64,000 nt of DNA from assembly GCA_013400155.1 (NCBI GenBank), contig VXBM01000276.1, positions 799,484 to 863,483 on the forward strand. Direction: 5' to 3'. The notes under the pieces were generated by a model that was not told where the DNA came from, did not search any database, and was given only the letters and a program-made list of their open reading frames with translations. This document shows, in pieces, positions 1-13,300 of the stretch; position 1 is the first letter of the stretch, and every line of letters begins with the position of its first letter. A program made the position numbers and the translations under genes. Source of the stretch: Helopsaltes ochotensis (Eukaryota; Chordata; Aves; Passeriformes; Locustellidae).

Positions 1-1196
1 TGGACGGGGAGAGGAAGTGAGACCATGTGCTTAATTGCATTTTAAGAGCAAAACATTGGCAGAACGGCTTGTGGTCACGCTAAATGCTGCTATCTCCAAA
101 AATCAAGGGAAAAAGAGGTGGGAATAAGCTGATAGAAGATAAATGAGCTTTATTCCTTCACTTGGGGTCAGTGACATGAGGCCACTCAGATGATGTTCCT
201 CGAAGGGAGCGCTGGTGAGAAGAATTTCAAGGCAATGTGTGACAAGCCATGATTTGTTACAGTTCAGGGTTTAATTGAAATAATTATGTGGGAATCTTCT
301 GGTTTCTTTTTTATTCTTCTGCAGTGGCTAAAATGAACCAAAATGTAACAGTCATGGCTGGTGCCATAAGTTTTTAGGCAATTAATATGTACCAAAGCTC
401 TACTGGAGGTGATAATTGAAACCAAGGAAGAATCCCAAACAGCAAGAACAAAGATAACCTTTAAATAGGAATTCCCGCTTTCTGGGTCTCTATAGAGGTG
501 CCTGTCCAAAAGCTCGGGGATCTTCCTTTGATCTCAGCTTTCATCCCATCAAGCAGAATCTCTTTGATCCCTGCCGTGGTGGGAATGACCCTTCATCGGT
601 GCTGTTATTCCACTCTCTGGGAGAGCTGCTGGAGGGGCACTGAACCTGCCTGCCATGATTTGTAGCTCCCGCTGGTGGTACCTGGAAAACTTCAAGTTTT
701 AGTAACCCTCAGATTTACTAGAGGGTTTTTAGCCTCCCCTTTTGTAGCCCTGCTGCTGGTGCCAGGCACTGCCTGTCCTGGCCTGTGCTTTTCACATCAC
801 TTGCTGTCGCTCCTGTGCAATACCCACCCTTCTCTTTCCTTCTCCCCCAGGAAACCTTTCAAGGATCTTGGTGAATTTATTATATTTATATTTAATGTAT
901 GTGTTTGTTTTCTTTCCTTTCACCACCAGTGATGGGATTTGTGGTGTGATCTCATGTATCATCCACTTGAATGCATGAGAGAAACCAAGCCAAAGTCAGG
1001 GGCACATCCCTCAGCCCTGGGATTACACCCAATTCCCAGTGCTGTCAGGAACATTGACATACATGGCAGAAATTAAAATAGCAGACAAAAGCTTTGGCTA
1101 GGGAGAAATATGGATGTGGGAGCTTGAGAAGCAAAAGCCATTTTAGTGCAGAGCAGGAATCATTTCCAATCACCTTTTTTTTCTTTTCTGTTTCAG
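1..1196 (+). other. MYO9A intron, 3' part
   Basis: This is the end of the intron before the first visible exon. It closes with a T-rich polypyrimidine tract and CAG at 1194-1196. I see no exon, RNA gene or recognisable repeat in it. Confidence 0.75.
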
Positions 1197-1313
1197 GCTG
1201 TGACCGTGCGGAATTCCATGGCCAAGTCATTGTACAGCGCCCTGTTTGACTGGATCGTGTTCAGGATCAACCACGCGCTCCTCAACTCCAAGGACATGGA
1301 GGAAAGCACCAAG
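1197..1313 (+). CDS. MYO9A: MYO9A motor exon (upper 50K, helix before switch II)
   Basis: 39 codons, phase 0 to phase 0, translating AVTVRNSMAKSLYSALFDWI and onward to NSKDMEESTK. This is the motor segment shortly before switch II. SLYSALFDWIV-RIN is the conserved myosin helix that packs in the upper 50-kDa subdomain. The acceptor is a long T/C tract plus CAG and the donor is AAG|GTAACA. The last residues (MEESTK) lie in a surface position that varies within class IX. Nothing is odd except the very long downstream intron. Confidence 0.95.
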
Positions 1314-4300
1314 GTAACATCTCACCAGCTCTTTTGGCTCCTCTCTTGGGTTTTTAAAATAGATAACTGAGTGATAAAACATTACCCAGGCATGTTGCTT
1401 AACATGAAGTTAATTTTTCCTCGGATCATAACTGAGTGCATCATTATTCTAAGTGGTGCTTGCTGAGCTGAGAAGGGTGAAACACCTGAAGTATTATAAG
1501 CCCACAGCAACCAGGGAAGAGATTCTGTTGTAGCCACAAAAGCCAGTTCCCCCACCTGCTCCAACAGCAATGGCAAATAATTTTCCTTCTTATGTGTGTG
1601 TGTAAAACTAGAGGACCATGTGTAACTGAGGGGGAAAAACGGAATTCTTGCTACTGCATTTTGATGAAGTTGCTCCGTGATGAAATGATGAACGAGCTGG
1701 GTGTCTGTAGGTAGTACAGCAGAAAAATGAGTATAAAGAAAAAAAAGTCACGATGGGAAGAGTGGAGCTGGTGCGATGCTGTACCACCTTCCCAGAGAAT
1801 TGATGGAAGGAATGACATGAAGTTTCCTGCAATAGCTGTGACCCAGGACATCCTCCCTGACCTTCTCCTACTCATCCGCACTCCTCGTGGCTGGGGGATA
1901 CTGACCCCAAAATCTGTGTCCGTGCACACAGGCACTTCCAGCTCTCCAGCTACCCTTGGCTTGGCAATCTGGGACATGGTCCAGCAGCATGTGGGGTTTT
2001 TTGGGGGATTGTGCATCCGAACTAAAGTCCCAGCTGCCAAAAGGAGGATTTTCGCTAAGCACTGACATTTGGGTTGTGCTGTAGGACTGAAGTTGTAGAG
2101 ACTCTCAGTGTGGTCACTCCTTTATTTAATTCCATAAAAGGCTTGTGGAGCATGATTGTGGACTGGAAATAAAAACATGCCTCTGAAATCTGGTTATATG
2201 CTTTTCTGACAAAGAAGGGTTGTTACAGTGATAACATCCTACGAGCGTTCTGACTGCACATGCTGCCTCTCCTTCTGTTTAATATTTTACCAGAAATGTT
2301 GTGTTCTTTCCTGATTTTTTTTCCAAGTCATCAAAAGTTTCGTCTGGGCTGTCAGGAAAAAACAAACCACACTGTTTACATATTTGGTGAAGCAGAAAAG
2401 TGGATTTGTTTTGACAAGGAAATGCATCTGAAATCCTAATTATTTTTTATTAATGACCCAATGATTTTTTTAAATTGTTATCTGTTCTGTAATATTTAAA
2501 TACAAATCAGCCTAGGACACTTTTGTGTTCTTAGTCAGCATAGCTGTGAAAGTGAGGCACCACAGTAGCTGTTTATGGGCCATTAAACTTTTGTTCCCAA
2601 CCTCAAATCTCAGCAGGTAAGGGCCAGAACAGCCCAAATTCCTGCTTTTTTTTTCCAGCATTGCTGCTGCACATTAACCCTCTGCTTCCTCCAGCCAAGA
2701 CTCCCATGGAGCGTAACCACCTTCCTCCTTGCCCACCTCCGTGTGTCATCTCATGAATTCGCAATTCACGGGTTTCTGACCCTTTTTTAATTTCCCCAAA
2801 TCATAGCGGTAATATCCAGGTCAGGCAGCAGGCACCAGGAGCTGGGAGTGGTGTTGCCCCTGTGCCAGAGCAGATCCACCCATGCTGGCAAAGGCCCAGG
2901 GCCCGGAGCTGCAGGAATGTGCTCATACCCAGATCCAGGGAGGCAATCCTGGGCTGTACATGGGCCAGAGTTTCTGAGGCAGAAAGACAGCGCACAAAAT
3001 GCCAGGAAATATCTGCTGCTTTAGGCACGAGTGTCGTTCAGTTTATCTGCAGAGTCCTCTGTGAATTGGATTGATTCCCACAAATCCCCCAGAAATCATG
3101 AAAATGCACAAATCCCCTCCCCATTTTAGGGGTGGAGACGGTGAAGAAGAGATTTATGTGCATTTCAGAGCAGCTTCGTTAAACATTGACCAGCCAATTT
3201 TCCCTTGAGCAGTTCCACCGCGTCACCTCCTCAGCCCTATTTTTAGCCCCCGACTTGGGTTGTTTCAGCACAGAGGGAGAAGAAATGTCTCCTTGGACTG
3301 GGCAGGGCTGGGAATAGCTGCTCCTTTGCCCTCGAGGAATAACATTGCTGCCAACAAGTGTCCAAGGGCATCCTGGGCTCTGCAGCTGCCATTGAGGCAC
3401 CAACCAAGAATCGCCACCACAGAGAAACAGAGCCAACAACGACTAATTTGGTTTTTCCTACCACTTCCCAGTCCTCCTGAAATCCTTTTCAGCTCATTCT
3501 TGGAGAAACCCCAGAGGAGGATGTATGTTCTTCTTAGCCTCCCATATGTTGTTTCGAGGTTGGGCAACACCAATGAGTAACTGGGAGGTGGACTGGGAGC
3601 AGTGGCATCTCCAAACCCTGGGAATACGTCCTTGCTGCAAGGCAAGATCTCAGCACTTGGATGACATCTCCTTGCTGGCATCTACCAGCCAAAAAAGTCT
3701 CTTAAACACACCAAGTCTCAACCTTAAACCTCAGAAACTCCTGAGTGTGCAGTGGGTGAATAATATGTGACTCACCCTGCCGCAAATGTCCCAGATTTAT
3801 CCCGGCCCATGCTTGACACTGATATTCCTCCGACTTTTAAGATATATTTTGAAATAATCCTGCAGGTTTAGAAGGTTCAGAAAGTGCCAGATGATGGATT
3901 TGAGGCACAGAGCTTTCTTTTATAATAATCACATTACGCAGAGGTAAAACAAGACTCAAAACCATCTCAATTCAGAGTGTTTTTGGGAGAAGTTGAGGAG
4001 AAAAAATAGTGCAGAAGTTTCTCTCTTCATGAGTGTAGATTTGATTTTAGTGGGACAATGGGAACCGAGATCATTTTCAAATCCCAATATGTGTTTATTT
4101 GATATCAGCAGTAAGGAGAAGATCAAAAGATGAAGCTGGGCAAAGAAAAATAAGCACTCAGCTGTTGTTCTTCCATATTGTCCAGCAAATATTTGGAAGA
4201 TGTAAATCAGACCTTTGATATCCAAATTTAGTTAAATGTACAGTGAAATATTTTGGGGAAACACAGTGGGATTTGACTTATCTTGCTTGGTGACAGGATT

Positions 4301-7300
4301 TCTAGCATATTATTTCTGACCCGAGTTGTGATTAAGTGATTTGATACCTCCTGGTTTATGGTAATGGCAGAGCTGCCATGGGTCGGATTTGCTCCGACTC
4401 CTCTTTCCTTCATCTTCTCTCAATTCCTTTTAGTTCCTTTTATGTTCTCATGATTCCCTACAAACTGTCTGATATTTGACCTTTGTTAATGAGGTCAGAG
4501 ACTTTCCCTTCTCTTGAGAACGAGATTACTAAACCTCCCAGAGCCTGCCAGAGCCCTTCTTATTGAATTCCCCTTCCATAAATCAGGTTAGGAATTGCTA
4601 GAAGTCCATCTCACTTCTTAAAACGATGATAGAGTGGAGATCGTGGTGCATCAAAAGCCATTTCCAAGGGTGTTTTTAATCTTTTCCCATTTGGTTCTTG
4701 TGAAGTGTCTTAATTTCTTCCCAAATCACCCTGCTGCCGTTCTCTGATGATGCGCTGCATACGTGGGGATGATGGTGAGCTCATGGCTGTGAAGAAAATT
4801 AAAATTAATGGCTGTGAAGAAAAATTCATGGTTGAACACATGAGGAATTCATAGCCATGAAGAAAATTCATTACGACTAATAACCATGAAGAAAAAATCC
4901 TGGTTGAATTCATGAAGGACTCGTGGCCATGAAGAAAATTCATTTAAATTCAACCAACCAGTTAATTCTTGGCTTTTTGACCTGAAGCAGAGGAAGAATT
5001 GCTGAACATTGAATGTGTTTAATGTGCATCAGTTCATTAATTTTAGGTCCCAACTTCCAAGTTTGTAGCAAATCATTGCCTTTCACTTTATATAATAGGT
5101 CATCATGTATGCTGTAGGTTGGAGTGGTCCTTTTGGATGAAGTGGTGATGGATTTTGGGATTGTTTTGGGGTTTTGGGGAGGAATTTTTTACAGTATTGG
5201 CTTTGGAATATTGTAAATGAACAGAAATTACTAAAATGAAAAGAGATTAAAAAAATTAAAATAGTAATAAACAAGATTTTCCCCCTGAATTTGAAACAAA
5301 CCTATTTGTGATTGCCAAAATGTACCTCCATGGTGGAATTACATCACCAGCGTGCATTTGGGGCAACATAAATCAGCTCCAGTGATCCCTATTTATTGGC
5401 ACTTTGGGAATCGGAGAGCACAGAGCTTCAAGGCCATCATTAGCCAAAAGCCCTTAAAACTCATGCTCTGTGTTTAAATGTCATGGCTGAGACATTTTAA
5501 GAAAAGCATGAGGTCATTTTTCATCATCTCAAGCAGAAAGTGCTCACTGACCCAGGGTTCACCCAAATTTTAAAAATCCTCACAGACATGCACTTTTAAT
5601 CACAGGAATTTTGATATGCTAATGAATACAGTCACACTTTTTTATTTTATGTATTAGTTTTGATAAATAAACAGCATTAACACAAATACTAGACTTGGGG
5701 AGTTGAGGTCCAAATTATCTTTGTGTGATTTCCTCATGGCACCTATTCAAAGGATGGATTTGAAGCTGAAGAATGAAAAGATTTGTAAATGTTAAACTCC
5801 TGTGATTTTATTTTTAAATATTGGGCTGCAAATTTCATCCTAATCCCACCTAGATTACACACTTCTTACCTGCAGTTTAGCAAATTTAATTCTTGGATAT
5901 GCCAATGGAAATCGTGTTTTTTCACCTTGCTGCAAGAATTGACTCTGTACTGGTGCATTTGTGCTGCTTTATAAGGGACAGAGAGCAGAAGAACAGCCAT
6001 AAATTCCAAATTTCTCAGGTTTTAAAGTTTTCCCAAGTGGCATCCATTGGCCTCATTCTTTTGGGAGCATCATAGCAGAGGACAAACGACTGTTTCACTG
6101 CAGAGCTCTGCCCGGATTTCTCTGGCGTGAAACTCTGAAAAAAACCACACAGTTTAAAATCTGTATTCTGGAGGAGTTCAGGAGTTACAAACACAGGGAT
6201 GTGAGAAAAATGCTGGTTTACTCTGTATAACAACCACGGCAGAAATAACCATTCTCCTTCTGGATGTGTGGTTCGATACCTGCAGTGGTTTTGTGAAATG
6301 CAGATTATTTTTATAGTTCTGTGTGTGTTTAATTTTAGGTGTCAGCAAAAAAATTATAAAAACACAGCTTTAAAATATAATATTTCCATAAGATTCTTTT
6401 ATAACTGACAGGGCTATTTTTTGCTATATATGACTCTTCTGTTTTGCTTTATAAGTGTATTTTCATGCCCACATCGAAATATATTTGGTAGCAGTTTCAA
6501 TGGAGAGGGGTTTTGTGCTCAGTTGTTTCGTATTAAATTAAGTTTGTGAGAGCTCCAAAGACCTTGTTCAGCTTAAAGTCTTCACTCATGGCAGGGGCTT
6601 AAATTAACTATTTCCACAGGGCATCAATGCGATGCTTTTGGAAGCTGGTGTCAGTAAATGTATGAATAGTCTGGAAGTGTGGGCATTTTATCTTCCAAGG
6701 CTTGTGTATGGTGGAATAGAGACTTTTATGTGGGGGAATTTTTTTGAGCTCTTGTGGGGTGTAGGGATGAGCTTGAACAGCAGTGAGGTGGTTGGGGTCA
6801 GGATTTGCAAGGGTGATGTGAAGGGAGATGAGGAAGGCCACTTTGTCCTGTTTCCATCATCAATTTTTCCATGGATAACATAGATAAAATATGATCCATT
6901 AATCATACAGAGAGTTTAAGAAGAATTCCTCCTGAGATGTATTTAAAAAAAAGATGAGGCAGATTTCTGCCTGATGGACAAAAGGGTTGCCACATCCATC
7001 AGGACAAGCAGGAGAAGATGCTGGACCTCAGAAAGCAGTGGGTGAGAGTGAATCTCTCTGCCAGGCTCAGTCCTTGGTCCAGTGGTTCCCAATTTCCATC
7101 TTCTGGTCAAAGAGCTGGTTCTCATGGGTGTTTTGCCAAGTGATGCAAACTTCTGGGAAAGTGGCCAAGGGCCTTCATCCTTGTCATGGCATCAGGGAGG
7201 TAGAGACTGTCTGGCCCTGGAACGGGGAGAAAAGCCTGGACAAAAGATGAAATAGTCAATGAGCTCTTGGAAAATTGGTTAAAGACTTATCTTTGTGCTT

Positions 7301-10300
7301 AAATGCTTTTTTTGTTGTGTCTTCACTTGTCCCAGTGGCCAGAGTCCAGGTCAGACAAAGCTCCAACTCAGAGCTGAGTGGCCACTCTGCCCACGGCAGC
7401 CCTGCCTGCTCCAGCTGTAGGTGGTTCCCTAGTCAGGAGTCGGGCACAGAAGGAATATTTTCCTCCCACATTATGTGATGTGTTGAAAATGGACAAAAGG
7501 CAGTGTGGAGGGGCCTGTGGATAGTCTGGTTTATATTCCTGGCAGTGGAATTAAGCCGGATTTAGCAAGGAAGTCTTAGAAAATCCAGAGTGCAGGTAAC
7601 ACCAACAGAACTAAAACCAGGGCACCTGGCAGCTCTCAGGTGCTCTGAGGTGGAGGGAAGGGGATATTTTTCTTCCCTACTTGAGGTTTGGCTCATTTGA
7701 CCAGTGCTCATGCTTTTACCTCTCTTATTTATTAATTATGTAATTAATTGTAATGGGGAAATGAAGTATTTGTGGGAGGTGGCTTTGGTTGGATCCCAGG
7801 GCATGACGCTCTAACAAGCTGCTGGTGGAGCTCTCCCTGAATGTGTCCTTCAGGCTCTGCACTCCTTTTCTGATGGCAGCAGCCTTTCTGGGTGGGCACA
7901 GTATGAGTTTTATTTATAATTAATTATGAGTTAGGTGTTTAACACAGCAGTCACGTACAGGCTTGGAAGCTGTAGCAGAAACCGTACCGAGCTTTTCACC
8001 CCAGCTCCCTCTGTGGTTGAGGTTTATTTGCGGGCACATCCCCATGTCCCTCTTCCTCTGGGTTTCCCAAATCCATGTGACAGGCTGAAGGTTAAAGTTT
8101 TATGAAAACCAGTACCTACACAAAGGAGAAAGTTCCACATTTCTACTGCCATCAAGGGTAGGAAGCACAGTCTGAGCCAGGAGGTGATGGGTTGCACTCA
8201 CCTTGGGCTAACAGACACCTGGCCAGAGGTCTACTGCCTTTCCTTGCCTGGCTGGTGTGGGGACAGGAGGGGGCCAGGAGGATGCAAAGCAAGCTGGGAA
8301 TTCACTGCAGCACTGGCCTTGCTTTGCCAACACAGGAAACTTTGGTGCACCCACATCTTGATGAGCATCTCAAGAGGTAGTTATATATTAGAGTCCAAAC
8401 AGGCATTATCTCTTCAATTTGGGGAAGAGCCTGGAGTGAGATATGGCTGAGGTTCCCAAAATCATCAAAGTGATGGGGGAAAAAAGGCTATTTAGAACTG
8501 TAACTCACCAAATCCTGCTATTTATGTTATGAGTCATGGATTTAATAAAAGAAAAAACTTCCCTATTGTGAAATTCTGGAGGTTTGTTAGAGAGAATGTA
8601 GGGCTCATAGTGCCAATGGGTTCCAAAAACAAATGGGATGGGTCCCTCCTTACACCTCTCTTGCCCATGAACTAAAGGAGCACAGAGGTCTCTGCATATC
8701 CCTCGTCCCAAACTGGCAGGAGCTGGTGGAAAAAGGTGCCGGGGTGCAGAAGAGCCATGTGGACTCAGCCAGGTGTCACAGGGGAAGATCACATGGGCAG
8801 GGCTGGGCCAGTTTGGGCTGAGTGTTAATCAGGGCTCTGGACTCCCTTTTTCAGCAGCATTATTATTTTTGCATTAATTCCCCCCTTTCGGTGAGGCAGG
8901 AGCGACTCGGTGCTCCCAACCATGAGTCCATCGTCTGATCCATCTGAAAAACAAGGTGGATGCTTTATTTGTGATCCTGTTTTAGTTTTCACCAGGAGAA
9001 CTGAGGATTATTTCCACGGGAAGCCTTAATGTGCAGGAGTTTCTTCTTGAGGTTTGCAGCCGGAGCGGGTTTGTTGGACAGTGCACTCACCTTGGAGGTT
9101 CCTGTGGGCCGTCTTCACGCTGCAAGCCGTTGTTTCTCAAGCCTAGCCCCATTTTTCCCTTCTCAAGAGCAATACTCTTAAATCAAATAGAACAACTTGG
9201 AACAGGGTTCAGGTTTCTTCAAAGGTGACCGTTTATTTGTAAATAAGAAAAAATTCACCTCTAGGAGGGCTTTTCTCTTAGAACAAGCCCTTTTGTCCAG
9301 ATATCTCAAGTAACATGTCTCTCTGATTTGGAGAAGTCTTCCAGGCAGTACAGTATCAACAATTCCAGTAAGATTCCTGCTTTAAGTATATTTAATTCTG
9401 CCTGTGTGCTTTTGATTATGTACTGTGTACAAATAATCCACTTTATGTGATTTTATTCTAATCCTCACTCTTATTTTTCTTGCAGACTTTATCCATTGGG
9501 GTGCTTGATATTTTTGGGTTTGAAGACTATGAAAACAATAGTTTTGAACAATTCTGCATTAACTTTGCCAACGAGCGCTTGCAGCACTACTTTAACCAAC
9601 ACATCTTTAAACTGGAACAGGTAAGTCCAAAAATATTTACTCTCTGATACCAGTGAGTATTGACATGATTTTATTGCCCTGATAAAGTTCTGAAATTGTC
9701 CCTTCAGTTCTGTTTTGTTAAGGAGTGTACACTGCATTATTCAAATTTAACTTCTAATTGACCATATGATGAACTTCCACCTGTAAAATAAAATCCAGCC
9801 AGACATTTGCTGGTTTAAGATAAATGTTTTAGCTTCCAAAAACAACATGAAGACCTTAACCACTGCTCTGTTGTCTCCTTGATACGTGCTCAGAGGGCTC
9901 ATCAAGGAATGAGCAATTCCTTCCTTGCCTTTGCCTGGACATGCTGCCATGCCATTTGATATCACATAAAAGTTATTTTTTGGTATCTAGTGAAAAAGCC
10001 ACCCCAGTCTTCCAGTGTTTTTTTGCCTTCCAGTGTTGATTTATGGGGAGGGAGGGGAAATGTCACTCTCATGTGTTCTCCAAGGTCAGACTTGAGAGCA
10101 TTATGATCTTCCATAGCCCTGGCAGATTCGGAAAGGCTGAACTTTAAGCTTTGCTTTAGGTTTGTTAAGACAGGGTGCTGCTTTCCAGCCTCAAATTAAT
10201 GCATTTAAGAGAGAGAACAAAAACACAAGCTGCAGTCCAGCAGGTAACACACACAAGATGGTTTAGATGGATGGGAGGAGGCTTCTCCATTTGTTATCCA

Positions 10301-13300
10301 ACAACAGGCAGGATGAGAAAACTGAAAGTTCAATCCATGTGTTGTTTCATGGATGGACAACTATTATTGGGCTGTATAATACAGGAAACATGTTAGAGAC
10401 CTTCAAAATGCCATTTTTTTTTTTACATACCAGTCTCCATGTCCTCTCTCCAGGTGAAATCCTTCTTGGGGGAGGCCAAGGGGATTATCATCATTACAGA
10501 ATTAACACAGCCCTTCCCAAAAACCCTGATAGTTTCATTTTGGGCTTCTCCAGTTTTCTCAGAGATTAGAAAATTCAGAAGAAAAAGTTGCCTTGAATAT
10601 GAGGATGTTCAAAAAACAAGTGATATATCCCTGAGTGGGTCACTTAGGGAGTGTTTGCTCATGAGTTTCATGGTTTCTGTTTAATCTTTTTGGTTTTGAT
10701 CAATAAGGTGGAGCACAGCTGCTCAAAGCCATTTAATTCCATTTTTTTAAGTGGCCTTTATATGCGGATGCACCCTACTCAATAGATGCTCCAAGAATGG
10801 GAAAGCCTGTCTATTTCTAGGGACAGGTTTATTTTCCCATTGTCCACCATAAAAATGCAAATTTTGATGCTATCACAAAGCCAAAGCAGCTGTTTTTTTT
10901 TTTTATAAAAGTTACCATACGCTTCCTAGAAGAGACTCAGGGAGGGAGGATGGTTCCTGAAAGCTGGAGACAGACGATTCCTCCATGAGGTGGGGTTTCA
11001 GCAGCTCCTCCTAGATGCCATCATCCATGAGGGAATTCCTGTTACTGGGCTGGGATTTCTTAGCAGGTCAGTGCTTCCCCCAAGCCTGGGGGATATACAG
11101 AGGACCCGAGTGCAGCAATCCATAATTCTCCTTGGAACAGCTTCAGAGCTAATTAACTTTCTCCTGGAAATCTGTCAAGCATGTGGAGTCGCTGGAGTCA
11201 GTGTTTGCTGTATGGATATGAGGAGCAGTTGTGGAGGCATCAAACTGCAAAGGGCCCATTCCAGTTCCTAGTGCCAGAGCACGTCATCCTCCTGGATCCT
11301 GGCTGGAGCACTGCGAGCTCTGCTGCTGGAAAATTCAGACATCTTGGCATAGATTGAGTCTATAAATACAAGTAATCTGTGCAGCTGCACGAGCGCTGAT
11401 CCTTGGGTGAATGAACCGGATGGTTTAACCATTTACTTTCCCTGGAATTCTGGCTGCATGTGGAGGAGTGGATTCGATGGAAAGAAAACTCAAGAACTCA
11501 TATTGAGATCTTGGGTCTTCAGAATGTCCTTCCTTCCTTGCTGGCCCAAAGGTTTTTACATGATAGTCACAAGTCTACAAATGAAGATCAGGGAGTTAAT
11601 ATTGTGTTTCTAGGGCACAAAATAGTTCTGTTACTTCAAAATGTGAATTTATCTGAGGTATCTGTGTCTTTATAAGTGTTTCTTTCATGTCTTGGTGATG
11701 GGGACCTGAAATGGATAAATCCTTCTCTGAATCTTCAGCTCTCCAAAGCTTGCAGGAGGCTGAAGAGGGATTGCTGAGATACCCAGACACTTCTGCCAAA
11801 AAAATAAGTGACAAAACTAAATAGTCACTAAGGATTTTTCTTGAAATCCTAATAGAATTTGTATGCCAGAACTGCATTTGGCCATGATGGAATTGTTGCC
11901 ATGACATGCTGTTGATGTTATGGAAACCAAAATAACCACCACAGTCCTCTAGGAGAACCATGGGATTATTTTAACCTTTATTCCCTTTTTTTTTTCCGTG
12001 GTGAAATCTAATACAATGTGTCTGGTGAATCTTTTTTTAAACCTTCTGTCTGAAGAGGACACTATTTCCAGTAGTTTGCAAACGACCACCGACCACCGAG
12101 GCATCCTCGATCTTCAGCCTGGTGTCTCCCAAAAATACAGTGTCTCTTCTTGTGCTCTCACTGAGGGGCTGCAAAGGTTTTTGGAGGAGCCATCTCCTCT
12201 CTTGCAGCTGACCACGGGATAAGGGTAAAGACTTTATAAATCCTGGTCTACTCTTAGATCTAGATCAGTGATTATCTATTTATTAATGCAGCAAGGTGGC
12301 TATGGCAGCAGTTGTGACCTTGCCCCATCACCGAGCAAAGGTGGTTTTCTCCTCCCCGATATCTCGCAGGTTCCTGGAGGGAGGTTGGGTGAGGGGCTGT
12401 ACCTGGTGGCTTCAGCTGCTGCCTCATTGCTCTGGGCAGCACAAGGGTGGGGATCCCTTGCCATCCCTCCCTCAGGCTGGTGGCTTCAGGTGACACATCC
12501 CTGTTGCTGTTGGACTCTCTGGGTGCTGTCAGAGCATCACCTCCGCAGTGATTCTCTGTCCTCAGGCCCAGCTCCATCTCTGTGCCCTCAGCAAGTGGCC
12601 TCCTGTGCAGGGCAGATAAGTCCAGAGCTGCCCTGAAAATCACAGAACACCCAGGCGCTTCTGGGAGAGGAAAACAGCCTTTTTGCATTGCACCTTGCCT
12701 TGTTTGGGAGTTTTTAGGGCATTGAGATAAATGATTGCTGTGGATGAAGATTTAGTTTGGAGGTCACCGGTACCGTACCACCCGTTATCTGAGTTTTCTC
12801 CAAGTTTCCAGGCCTTTGGCAGTTTAACAGTCAGGAGTGCAAGTTTTTATTTCTTCATGTATCCCATTCTCCGAACTTTTGTCATCTTTGTCCTCACCGA
12901 TCTTCCCCCATCCCTGCCAAGGCTCACCTGGTTCTCTCCACCTCACCCACCTTTCCCTGTTTCAGCTGATGCTTTGCAAAGGTTGAGGACTCATCCTGTA
13001 GCTTTTCATCCCACAGGTCTTGCTATTAGAGTTCTTCTCCATGTCTTTTTCCATCTTTTGCTTACTCACCAAACCTCAGTTTCAAGGGCATGCTTTTATT
13101 GTTTAAAAAAAGGCGATAAATGACCAAGGTTGAGGCTGAAAAAATTACAGAATTTGGAGTACAATCAACTGGCAGGAGCTCAGGTGTTCAATGAAGTCTA
13201 TTTTCTGGTGCGGTCCCTGGTGAGCTTGATATCCCAGCCAGCAAATCTCAGCCTGCTCAGACTGAAAAACTGAATTTCATAAGGATAATGCATCCTATGG

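Noticed and set aside
4710..4943. Minus-strand repetitive peptide (MNFLHGHES-like)
   Set aside because: Generated by the minisatellite; no splice sites, promoter or family similarity.
12268..12688. Overlapping open frames of 122 and 138 aa on opposite strands
   Set aside because: No recognisable domain, no splice context; GC-rich intronic sequence.
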